64,000 bases of DNA from Karalla daura (taxonomy: Eukaryota > Chordata > Actinopteri > Chaetodontiformes > Leiognathidae): NCBI GenBank assembly GCA_029224185.1, contig CM055205.1, positions 18,697,942-18,761,941 on the forward strand, given 5' to 3'. The translations under genes were made by a program, and so were the position numbers. The notes under the pieces were generated by a model. The model searched no databases. It was not told the origin of the DNA and worked only from the letters and a program-made list of their open reading frames with translations. Below, piece by piece: positions 1 to 12,300 of this stretch (positions are counted from its first letter, which is position 1; each line of letters starts with the position of its first letter).

Positions 1-721
1 CCACGTTATTCTTTTACCAGTGTCCATCCCTGCAAGCATTCATCTTTATTATTTGGATTATGATGATTTTCTCCGTTTTCCTCAACATTTACAGAAATGA
101 TTGAAGGATAAAGCGACACTTTGTCCTCTGTTAAAGCCCTAAATCTGTCCTCGTCCTTCAGTATGGACATCTGTTCAAGTTTGATCCACCTAAATGGGCG
201 GTTTTCACACTGGTTTCAGCCTCTCACAGCACTTCATTTTGGTAATCAATAACCCAGATCTGAGCCTCATTTCTCACAGATCTCTGGGATTTCGCTTACA
301 AACACTCACATTTGCAGACTCTGACTCTAAGGAAACACATCAATAACCACTTTAAAGCCAATCACGCTTGACTTTTCTGTAACTTTAGCACGTTACATGG
401 TTGAAATACAAAAATAATGCTTCCAGGAATCCAAGTGGGAGTTAATGGCAACTTTGAAACTACGCTTTACATCGATTTTAGATAAAATAGTAAAATAGGG
501 AGATTCAGGACAGAGGAGGTGTCATATTTCTCGTGTGTTGAGCATCAGTTTAAGGCAAGTTGGGCTTTTACAGCTGGAGATCTGTGTCATAAATAAATAG
601 TTCCTCTACAGACAGCGTGACTCCTGAAAATGGCGTCAGGAAGATTAATATTTTATGCATTTAAGTTCTTTTTTTTACCTGCTTTAACGTGCCAACATAG
701 GACTTCAATAAAAGCAAGCAT

Positions 722-727
722 TTTATT
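722..727 (-). terminator. Candidate iffo1 poly(A) signal
   Basis: AATAAA on the minus strand about 1.3 kb beyond the iffo1 stop. Another copy is at 45-50. I cannot tell which is used, so the 3'UTR end is unknown. Confidence 0.25.
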
Positions 728-1739
728 CTCATAACTTAATAAATGTTCATACGTATAATCGCTCTTCCTCACGTCAGTGAACAACCCTGTGCAAACTACT
801 TCTTTGTGCGACTCGGTCCAGGACCTGTGCAAACGATCAGTTCCTGTGCTGCTGTGTGTGTGTGTGTGTGTGTGTGCGTGTGTGTAGCGTGCAGTGTGCA
901 AAAGGGGATAAAAGTGTGTCGTAGTCATCTCAGAATGAAGCCAGTGAAGGATTGTTTCTTTTCATAAAGTGCCATTTTGTTCCGTTTGACCTTCACTGTG
1001 AGTTGCAGTTACAGCATGTGGCCACAAGGGGGCGCAACAGCAGCTTTTCCCCCTTTATCGATGACGAAGCTCAAAGTCTTACTTTAACATGGAGGCTCAG
1101 CAGAACAGTGACAGGTTCCGTCAGCACACTGGTATGAATGTGTTTTTTGCACTTTTTTTTCTCTTTGACCTACTTTAGTGAACAGTTAAAATCAATCAAA
1201 CCTTTTTTTTATCACCTCTGCTGGTTACAGAGCCTCTAGAGTCCCATCAGGGATGCTTGTGTGTATTACATAGTGACAGTGAGAATCTGAAGTCCTAATA
1301 GACAGATGAAGATACAGTGAATTATATGTATTAATATAACATATGAATCCATATGTATGTCTGGTCCTTCCCTTAATTGATTATTGGGATAAAATCTATT
1401 GACGTTCATGCAAAGGGACTTTCCATACAATGGACAACATTTATCACTCAGTTATTGGACCTGTCCCAGATGTCCCTCCTTACATACTTGCCATAGTGTT
1501 CTTTGGTTCACACTCATCTAGAAAACTCTACAAGGACACACAACACACACTCCTCACAACACTACACATCCCCACACCCAAGTCTGTCTTTGGACAACTG
1601 CATCCAACTGCATCCAACGACCGGACTTTAATACAGAAACTGAAACCTGACTCTCATCTCTATCTCTGCTTCTACAGGACATCTCAAGGCAATTTTTAAT
1701 GAAAGTTGTAATGTTTTTCATGATTCGACCCCTTTAAAG

Positions 1740-1870
1740 TCTTCAAAGACCTAATTACATGTAGGTTTTTATCTGCTGTTTTTTTTTTTTACAACACTGT
1801 AAATGTTTAGCCTGGTGAAATAAAGGCAATAAATAAATAAGAATAAATAAAAACAATATAAATAAATGAA
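1740..1870 (+). repeat. Fish retroposon 3' tail (LINE/SINE-like)
   Basis: The core CTGGTGAAATAAAGGCAATA is followed by a run of AATA/AAATA units. It resembles the common fish retroposon end of the type 'CCTGTTGAAATAAAGG(T)' plus A-rich tail. The family assignment is from memory only. Confidence 0.4.
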
Positions 1871-1986
1871 ATAATTTAGATTTTGTGTGACGTTTTGTGT
1901 CCATTATATGTTGGTGGTGGTGAGTCTGAAGTCCTTAGAGATGGATACGGATTTACGAGAGGGACATTGCTACCAGCCAGCAGGGC

Positions 1987-1999
1987 GTGTGTGTGTGTG

Positions 2000-2034
<35 letters not shown>
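1987..2034. repeat. (GT)n microsatellite touching the iffo1 stop codon
   Basis: About 24 dinucleotide units with one interruption. On the minus strand the iffo1 stop TAA is followed at once by CACACA, so the repeat forms the first ~48 nt of the 3'UTR. Confidence 0.95.
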
Positions 2035-2193
2035 TAGGGCTTCCTCCAGCTCAGGGGGGCCACAGCAGAGCTGCCGTCGCAGTAGGACTCGGGGGGGCTG
2101 CTCTCGGGGTCTGCGGGCAGCGCCGGCTTCTTCCTGTCCTTGTCCTCGCCGTCAGAGTCGTCCACCATCAGCGTGATGAGCGACGCCGACTTC
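2034..2193 (-). CDS. iffo1: iffo1 terminal coding exon 9
   Basis: Residues 594-646 and stop TAA (2036-2034). It starts RKSASLITLMVDDSDGED and ends with an acidic/proline tail (LSWRKP); human has DRKS followed by a diverged acidic tail. The acceptor is gcgcag at 2194-2199, with a (GTTT)n tract just upstream. The 3'UTR starts directly with a (CA)n run. Confidence 0.88.
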
Positions 2194-5100
2194 CTGCGCA
2201 GCCCCGACAACAAACAAACAAACAAACAAACAAACAACCTGAGACGCCGTGATCAGGGAGGACACTCACAGTCACTCTTTTGTTTCAATAATTTCTGCAT
2301 CCCACACAGACAAGGATAAAATACTTGCAAAAAAGTGAAGGGCGACTCACTTTTGTGAGATACTGTGATATTGCTATTGTTGACTTTACTACTGTAACTG
2401 ATTACTGCTATTGTCAACATAGTGTTAGTAACCTATTAATAGTAATATGCACACATATGCATATCTGTCTCGATAGAGAATCCACAGAATAATGGCACAA
2501 CCTGTGAGTAATATATCCACCCAAAATATCATATTTAGATATTTGCATATCTACATTTGTGTATCTACTACTTGTGTGATACACACACAGTAGGGCTCCT
2601 GCATTTCCCTGCTGACTGATAAACATCTTGAATCCATTTGAGAGAATGAACGCATGAAGCGTTCAGCTGGATGACGGTTTGCATCCAGGAGTCAGTCTGT
2701 CCTGGCTGCACCATAGAAGGTCCTGGACCTCTGAGTCCAGGCAGACCTGAGCTGGGAGATATGTGCCGTCTGCCCCGGCTCCACCATAAAAGGCTGAACC
2801 TCCCGGCCCAGGCGGAGCCGCAGGGACACATGATGAATATCTTGTTTTGAGTAGACTGTAAAAAGCCTCGGCGTCTGGTCCGGTCGTCTCCCAGTCTGAC
2901 TTGACATTAACTTGAAAGCCTACGTAATGCCTGGTAATAGCTGGTAACTGCCCTCCTCCTCCTCCTCCTCCTCCTACTGCTCCTCCTCACCTGTCTCCGC
3001 TCTGCGTGATGAGCCTCCTGCAGGTCTCCATCTGCACGTCCAGCCCTCGTTTCATGGAGCACATCTCCATGTACTCGTGCAGGTGTCGGTTCATGTCGCT
3101 CTTGGCCGTGGCCAGTTCCAGCTGCAGGAGAGACGAGAGACGAAGAGCACGACTCCATTAACTCAAACCAGACTGTGAGGATGACTGTGCATGCACAACA
3201 GAATAAAATAGACTAGAATAGAAAGCTTTTATTGTCATTAGGCTCATTCAAGATGCTGTCTTTGATCCTCATATGAATCCTAAATATGAGTGACTAAGAA
3301 CCAAAACCAATACAAATTTGCATAGCAAAGACAGTGAGGAAGACGAGGCACTTTACATAGAAGATGAAAAGATATTCAAAATAATAACAAGATCTCAGAA
3401 ATTACCCTGAATCTGGTAAAACAACATCAAAGATCCCAAAGTCAGTTTATGCAGGAACTATCCCCTACAGACTCAGACACAATCACATCTGTGTAAGGAA
3501 GAGAGCTGAAAGAGAAGGAGCCGGGCCTCGCCTCGATCTGGTCGATGGTCTCCTGGTACTCCTTCTCCCTGGACTTGAACAGAGACTCTGTGTCTTTGAT
3601 CACCTCCTCGATGGACTCGTCCTGCTGCTGCAGCTGCAGAGAGGTGCACCACGTTATAGCACGTCTGTTCACATCAAAGATGGTTGTTTTTCACTTTATG
3701 AGAACAGAGCAACATTTGGAACAACATGATCTGGATGAGGACGATGAGTGCTGGTCAAAACATGATGCGAAGTCCACAATGGGCCTATAAATGCACTGAA
3801 AATTTAACATTTTCATCTCCTTGTGTATTGGATTGAATCATTTCTGGGACAAATAAACCGTACAAATGGTTTTGTCTGACATCTGAGACAACCAAAGGTA
3901 TTGATCGAACAAAGAAAGTCGATCCGGGCCTTAATGGACATTTGTCAGATACGTGGATTTATTGGAGAGGATTTGAGGAGGATTTTTGTTGAGTGGAGGA
4001 ACGCGCTTTATACATTGATCAGCAAAACGGTAACTGCAAAAAAAAAAAAAAAAAATCAATATGTGGCTGTGTGTTTGAAGTACCTCTCCTTGTGTGTCCA
4101 TTCCCAGAGAGTATCCGGGGAAGTCCTCCCAGAGCAGCAGAGTTTCCTCCGTCTCCTCCCAGGCCAGACTGTCACAGTCGTCCTCGAACTCACACTCCCT
4201 TCTAGACCAACACACACACGTTCAGCCAGGCGCTTTTAACGCGAAACCGTCAGATCGCTGCAGGCGCAGACACGTACAGCTGATTCAGCATCCTCTGCAT
4301 CTGCTCGTTGATCTGATTGGCCGACGTGCTGCAGGACTCCTCGTCTCTGGCTCCGCCCCCTTCGCCCTCCGACATGCTCAGGTCGTCCCCGTCGCAGCCC
4401 CTCGCCGACTGCCCGCTCTGCTTCCGGGCCCTCAGCGTGGAGGGGGGCGTGGCCACCTGCACGGAGAGAGGATGCGTTCAGGTAACCTTCGGAAAGTCGG
4501 ATATTGGAGTTTGGACTGATATCGCCTGAGTCATTCTGCAAATAGCTTGAATAATAACAAAACTGAATAACACATAAAACTGGAATTAAGACTTTTTAAT
4601 CCTTTTTTAGGGCCTGACTTTTCCCAATATGTATATATCAACTATTAATATTTATTAAGACCCTGTGGAGGACCTGTATGTTAAAAAAAGGTGCCGTTTA
4701 GCTCAGCTGGTAGAGAGGCAGAGTCTGTCTCTCCTCCTGTCTCTCTGTGGCTGCTCTAGCCAAATAGAGCTGAAAAAATGAATCCCAAAAGAGACGCTTG
4801 GTCCTCCTCGACTAATGATGTGAGTCAGAGTCTTGAGCTGGAGTCCAGATGTTCTGGGGACATTAGTCTGCTGGTGGTACCTGGAACATGTGGATGGTGT
4901 CCTCACAGTTCCTCTGCTGGGCGACGTCACACAGGCGCGCGGTGATGTCGATGCGGCGGCAGATGTCCATGTCCACCTTCATCGCCTTCTCCTGGATCTT
5001 ACTGTCCAGGTCGGACAGGTTCTGGTACGGGTAGAGAGACGGTACAGTTAGGTTGGGTTTCTGTCGCCATGGTAACGCGGGATGTTAGAGAGAGAGAGAG

Positions 5101-5239
5101 AGAGAGAGGGAGGGAGAGAGAGGGAGGGAGAGGAGCTCACGTTGCTGACGAGGCCTTTGAAGAGGACCAGCTCGGCCTTCAGCTGCTTCACCCTGAGAGC
5201 CAACTCGTCCTGACACACCTCGCTCTCCTGCAGGTCCTG

Positions 5240-5289
<50 letters not shown>

Positions 5290-8200
5290 GGTGGTAATCA
5301 AGTCAGTAACTGAGTAGATGAGGTTACCTGATAATTAGAACATGACGATGATGATTATTTTATTTCCATCAACTAATCTGCTGATTACTGTAATCATTAC
5401 CGAGAAGGGACCGTAATGAAATCCCAAAGCTGATTTTTTTTTTTAATAGAGAAGCTTCATTGACATCCGCCTTGTTCACCCATTCTGATGCTCTGAGTCA
5501 AACGTTTCCCCTGCTTCAGGTGCAGTTTGACACTTATTTCACCTCAATAACACAAAAGCACTTTGTTTTACCTCCTCCAGTTCTGCCACCTTCTCCTGCA
5601 GATCCATCCTGGCTGTGTACTCCTCCTCCCATCTACGACACACACACACAGAGAAAATATTAAAAGGAGCTACACAGAGATGACCACAAAGGCTTATTTT
5701 TCCTGTTATCAAAACTACTGAGGCTCCATCTTCCACCAGTAACATCTCTCACTGGGTGTTACGTAAGGAGCAGACCTGCAGCGTGCAAGTAGAGCAGGCT
5801 GAGGACTCCACAGAGAGCCGAGGGAGCTGAGCTGAGCTGAAACCATCTCGTACCTCACCCAGAGATGAGTTACGGCATGATAAAGTATGAACCGACACTC
5901 CAAGGATGCACCTGTGCAACATCCGCCTCCCTCCATCAATCAGGCCTCCTCCTCTGATCTGATCAGGACACACCTATCCAGATCCTCTGGAATCATTCCT
6001 CAGTGAAAACGGCCCTGAAGAGAGGGCAGATGTTCACCTTCTGACGACCTTGACACAGAAAGTGCTCTGAACGTGTCTTTTAACGGGAGACAGACCCTCA
6101 TTTCACGCTCCACCAGAGCTCAGGATGAAGAGCGCTGCTGCTGCTGCTCGTTTGGCTGCTTCGTCAACCGCTTTGCTCGTCTTGTTTTTGACTGAACTGA
6201 CGCTTTTCTGAAGGATCAGCTCCATCCGTTCTGCTGAACCTCTCAGATGCTGGAGAAACAGTGGAGAGATAAACTCTCTCTCTCTCTCTCTCTCTCTCGC
6301 CCCTCCAGTTGTCAGTCTGAACACGTGGCTCTGCAGCTCGGCTGCTGACGCTACAGGCTAATTTGTCAGTGTCCCGGCTGTAAAGGCTTCATCACACGTG
6401 ACAAATAATTAAAAAGGAAAAGAAAAAAAACTCATGAAGGCAGCCGCAGCAGGCCGGGCGGTGACGTCAGGAGCAGGATGACGTGGACGGGCTGCGTCTC
6501 GACCTCGGGCTGCTGTCACGGCGCTGACTCAGCTCCTCTGGGCACAGCGTGCGTGAGCGGGTTCGATAGCACCCTGGTGTCTGAGCCGAGGCCGGCCGAG
6601 AGGGAGACGGGTCTGTGGGGGGAGGGGTGGGGTCATCGACCTGCTGGGGGATCTCTGGGCTGACTGGTCCTCAAAGTGCTTCTCCGACCGACTGACATTT
6701 GATATCGAGGCCAGTGGCTTCATGGATAGCATCACTGGTCCAGCACCAAGGACACGGGAATAGGAATGGCTTGACTGAAAACAGTAAACCCACTTGTCTG
6801 GCAGCTCATCTGCTATTTGCTAAAGTTAAATAAAGTCTGATGAAGCCATCTTCAGTGTACATCTCACCACCACATCCCAGTATCTCCAGTTTCTCATTCT
6901 TGTTGGGGAGGGATTTGAGGGAACTTCCCATGATGACTAAGGCAGAAAAAAACCCTAAGTCTCAACTTCCAACCTTCACTTTTGCTATTTACAATGATGA
7001 AACCCTAACCCTAACCCTCTTCACCTCAGTTGGACCAGACTGCAAACATCTTCCAGATTTGCTCAGTTTTCAATCCAAGAAGCTCCTCTGTTTAACAAAC
7101 TCCTCCCCTCAGAGGTATCCATCCAAAATATGACAAAAAATACTACAAAATAAAGCTCAGGTGGAGCAGTAACTCAGCACTACCAGACTCTGCTCCTACT
7201 AGCTGTAGTGCATGTACTAGTCTTTTTAACTTTTAACTTTTTAACTTTGGTTTGGGTCAGGTAGACACTGTATGCAAGGCTCTGGACTGCAGGAAGTCCT
7301 GAAATGACCCGATGCCTGCAGAAGATTAGTCAGAAATCTTCTGCTTATCAAGAGAATTGAGCAGAGCTAATGAGCAGAGCTAATGAGGGGAGACCTGACC
7401 CACAGTGAGGAGGATGCATCCACCCTGAGAGGAGATCTAGAGTCCAACACACCTTAACATGGATTCTAGTTGTTGCGGCTCTAATGCATGTAACAGATGC
7501 ATTATCCCTTTAAATATTACAGCAACTGTGCAGCACCACTGCTACCTGTTTATGTGCTCATACACAAGGTGACTCTGGTGTTTTACATTCCCCTCACACA
7601 CACACACACACACACAATGACTCATCATCGCAGTATATCTGTTATGAGGTGATATTGGTAAGATGAGAGGAGACAGAGACCGGTTGACACATTTGTGTGT
7701 GTGTGTGGACACACATTTGATCTGAGGTCACAGATTGATACTGGTTTCACATCGGATGCTCCAAGGTCAAATTCAAGCACCTTTCAAGCATTCTCAAGGT
7801 CAGTATTCAAGCATTTGCAGCAGCCATTATGTGTCATGCATATTCTGCAGGTGCTCTGGTTTCCTCCCATAATCCAAAAATGTGGATGTTTTCAGTCAAT
7901 CAGAGACTCTGAATTACCCCTAGTTTTAAGTGTGAGAGTGAATGGTGTGTGTGTGTCCTGTGATCCAGTATGTATTCTCTGCACGGAAAGGTGATAGCAG
8001 GTAAGATGATGGAAGGATGGGTAAGAATACATGGTAAAAATGATCATTTGGGCCCATGTATTGTTTGCTATGCTTAATCCCTGACAGCAGACTTTGTTTG
8101 CTGTCTAAACTCAGCCTCATTTCGAGCTTTCTCAAGTCTTGAAAACATCACCAGTATGACCACTGTTCAGAGAGGGAACCCCTCCCAAAGGACTGGAGGC

Positions 8201-9347
8201 AGATCAGAGCTTGTGGATTTGTAATCGCACGTGCATCAGAATCATCTGGGTGTAAGGTTTCTTCCCCACAGAGAAGATTCATTAAACCGGAAGATTCATA
8301 AAACCTACCACCCCCTCCCACAGGGGAGGGGGTGGTAGAGCTCCTGCCTGACGCTGCAGAGGCTCACATGGGATAGAGGGGGGAGGGGGGGAGGAAGAGG
8401 AGGGGGGAGATGGATGAGGAGTCAACGGGGACAGCAGAGAAGAGAGGGGGGAGAGGTGTGAGGAGAGCGGTGGATACACAGAGCTAAAAAGAGAAACAGA
8501 GAGGGAGGTGGGGGGAGGCGAGGGCGGGACATAAAAAACAGAGATGAAAGGGGAGAGAGGGAGGAGGGAGAGGAGGTGGGAGGAGGGAGGAGAGTGACGG
8601 GAGGCCGGGTGACATCACTGCTGGCGGTCACAGGCCGGTGCTGCATTGCAGCTTCCACCCGGAGCCTGACGAGGAAGAGGAGGAGGAAGAGGAGGAGGAA
8701 AACAGCTCCTCATATGAATCTTCTCCACAGACACTTCCTCCAGTCAGACAAACATTTACGCTAAAAACACTGCGGCCTCAACTTCACTGGAAGACAGAAG
8801 CTCACAGAGAGAATGTAAACGTTTATATCCAATGTTTTCCTCAGCGGAAACTCCGGTGATGAAGGACGACGGGCTTAGAAACCCTCCTCAGCGAAGGAAA
8901 TAAAAGGAACAACTTTAGCAGCCATTTTGGAGTCAGAACCGGAGTCTGTCTCTGCCCCTGGACGCTGCTCTCTGATACGACCCGATGGTTCCTGCTGAGA
9001 TGCATCATGGGAGTTGTAGTGGACGCTGGTCGGTTGAAGGGTCTGAGGCCTCGGACTGAGTCTGCACTAATGAGTCCATCCAGGTGATGAAAAATGAATG
9101 GAGCATCACAACTGCAGTAGCTGCTGCAGGCCCTGAGGGCCCACATCAAGCCCACACCAGTAAAACACAACGCTGCACACGCGATAGGAAAGCACGGTTA
9201 TTCTGCTCAGGTCTGGTGCTTCACAGTTCAGTGGCATTCGTCTGGTCTGTTCAGCAGCTGCCAAAACCTAGACCGAATAACTCCACACAATCATATTTCC
9301 TGCAAGATTCCAGCAAGCTACATTTCCATTTTAATCTCTGATACAGT

Positions 9348-9384
<37 letters not shown>

Positions 9385-12300
9385 GCTGCAGGGGCGTGTG
9401 TGATTTATAATTCCTGTCGTATGGATTTTTTGCTATGAAAGATGCTCATTTTATTTATGTTGTTTGCCCCAGATGACAAGGAGTGATGAATGATCCCACC
9501 GTCTCTCTCTCCCTCTCCCTCTCTCTCTCCCTCTTTCTCTCTCTATCACACACACACACGCACACACACACACACACACACTAAAAGACACATTAAACTT
9601 AGCAACCAAAATATGATTATTTTGCCTACTGAATTAATCTGAATGTATCATATTTTACACAGACAGGCGTTGAATTACAGTCAGAAGCCATGAGTGTTGA
9701 CTTCAGTATCAGCAACACTCTAATCTGCCATTTTCAAACATAGATTTTAACTCTTATATTTGTTTGTTCATATCTATTAATGTGTGTTTCAAGCTCATCC
9801 AGTGCAGAGACAGAGATTCTAGTTACAGAAGTTACTTTTTTTCCCAAAAAGTAACTTCTGTTCCTTTCCCACTCCCACTGATTTAAACCACATACTAAGG
9901 CAGATGCAGCTTCATCCTGAACATCTGTATCAGGGTCAGACCGAGGTGACGGGACGCTCTACGACCACTGTTATAAGTGGAGTTAACAGCTGAGCCTCCT
10001 CCTCCTCCTCCTCCTCCTCCTCCTCCTCCTCCTCCTCCTCCTCCTCCTCCTCCTCCTCCTCCTCAGGCCTTCACACGCGCGGCCTGGTGCAGCTCTGAGG
10101 TGGCACACAGGTCAGGGTGCGAGCCGTCGCCGTTACTTCCTGCTGCTCCCCGGATCGATGAGAGCGAGGGCAGCAGCGTCCTGCCTCAGCAGCCCGACCC
10201 CGAAAGTGTCCAGCTCGCTGCTTTTCAGCAGAAAGCAGCAGCGTGTGACAGTGTGTCGATGTGTGTCAGGGTGCAAGCGAGTGACTGGGCAACACAGAAC
10301 AGGAGGCAAAAAAAGAAACAGTAAAAACTGGACGCTCAGATATGATTTCGACATGCTCTAATTCCACCTCTTAAAGCCACTCTGCTGCAGCAAATCAGGA
10401 AACATTGCTTCTATTTTGCAGACAAAGGTCAAAAACTACAGGTTTCAATAGATACTAACATCTTAATATTAGTTAAAATAAGAGTTGTTTTCGCACTAAT
10501 ACAGCCTCAGCTGCAAGATAATTATGCATCTCAGATTATAAACAGACACAATAATCTAATACAGTAGAAAGTGCTGTAAACACAGCCTAGATTAAATTAG
10601 ATCTGATCACTGGTAGAAAAGCATGCGCTGAGTGCTCCACCAAATCAAAGAGCACATCAGATATTTCACTTTGCAGGACCAAATTGATCCGACACACGCT
10701 GCAGAAGAAAACCTTTTGTGAAGCACGTTTTGCAACGCAGCTGGCTCATTGATCTGCAGCGCTGCCCTCGATGACCCAGTTCGGCTGCCATCTTGCTTTT
10801 CCTGGGAGCAAGAAGTGATCAGATTTGCACCAGAGGGTCGAGGTAGGGAGGACCTGCATCGCTACGTCTCTAGTGCACCTCGACAACGTAGTCAGGCCCT
10901 CACACACTTCCTGCTTTAACTTTAAACTTGTGAAAGATTCTGCAAAATTAACTTAGGGAAAGACTGATCAAGTCCAAGGGTGCAGATGCACAAGAAAAGA
11001 GTTTGCTAATGTCACAAATGAACCACAAGCAAGAGGAGGTTTGTCTTCCGAGAGCTTCCTGTGGAGTCGCCCCCTGGAGGCCATTAGGAGGAGAGCAGCT
11101 TTGGCTAGCTGTGAATGTCCTGGTCTGACTTCTAGAGTCCAACAAAGAGGAGGGTGAGAAGAGCACGTTAGCTAAGCTAATTAACAAAACCGCTAACGTA
11201 AGACAAAAGACTGTGGCTGCAGACTGCTAAACCCAGAAGGAGCGCTACCACAGGTCATTCATCCTGACAGCTTCCACTTAACATAATCACTCTGGTATGG
11301 TATTTACCACTAAATGTGCTATGATGGTCATGCTAAGCTGCACACAAGAAACTGCCCATCTTGATGATGTCCATCTTCTCGGAGATCAGAGGATAAAACC
11401 ATGAGTAAGCCTCTAGCAACCACAAAGAGCAAAGAAACCCCAAACTAATCAACCATGTCTCTCATAGAGACTCCAACACCTGCAACCTCAGGTGGGTCCA
11501 ACCAATGCTCACAGCCCGGCTGGTTAGAAGCCCACGTTTTTTCACTGCAACCCCAAAGAGGTTAAATCAAGCTACCTAGTCTAAACTGCATATTGTGACT
11601 AACAAGCTTTTTAAGCCTGGAGGTTATCAGAATGACCTTAACACAGTGGTCGTCACCGCACAATCTCACACTGTTGTTTCTTGCTGTGCAGAACTCATCC
11701 TCACACCTGACTCAGTGACAATGATGAGAAAGTTACACACACACACACACCCAAATCATGTAGAACCTGACACTAGTAAACGAGACCTCTGTTGCTTTTG
11801 GCAGATTGTAATTTTCATCACCAGTGTCACATTTGGACCGTCTACTCCTTTTAGCTTCGGCTTAATTGCATTCCTGTGGCTGGTACCTCAATGACAGCGT
11901 TCGATCTAATATGATCTACTCTAATTCAATAACATGTAATGCAAAATAATTGAATAACGTTGGAAAGTTATTGCAGAATTTAATTTCTCCAGCAAATTGA
12001 TCGTTAGGCTCAAAGTCAAGAAGACAAATGAAATCGTTTGTTTTAACGCGTGTAAAGAGTTCTGCTATTGTGCAGCATATCGTTCAGCTGCACTGACCCG
12101 TATCACTGGCCAAATTGTGATGTACGAAAATGTCAATACTGCTGCAGAAAATCAATTCATACCCCAAAAGGATAATAAATCTGTATCTGTAGAGGATCCA
12201 TAAGAGCACAAGATGTCTGCATGAGAGTGAGCTCACCTCCTCTTGTACTCGTCCCTCTCCCTCTTCACCTTGGCCAGCACGTTGTACAGGGCTCTGATCT

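Larger units (their letters stand above)
1..1986. other. iffo1 3'UTR/downstream flank, no gene recognised
   Basis: This stretch holds short (TG)n at 853-884, AT-rich DNA and the repeat tail at 1740-1870. Open frames here (for example plus 1430-1699) show no recognisable domain or splice context. Part of it is probably iffo1 3'UTR. Confidence 0.5.
5633..12236 (-). other. iffo1 intron 1 (6.6 kb)
   Basis: No other exon recognised. It contains (CA)n at about 7595-7615, (GT)n at ~9350-9380, CT and CA runs at ~9502-9582, a 70-bp (CCT)n at 9995-10064, two perfect hairpins (8305-8338, 9825-9861), a purine-rich tract (8370-8600), three CCCTAA units (7003-7018) and a fish repeat at 7845-7995. It could hide regulatory elements that I cannot test. 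Confidence 0.7.

Noticed and set aside
4694..4770. tRNA gene
   Set aside because: Good A box but no B box and no closing acceptor stem, so I treat it as a SINE fragment.
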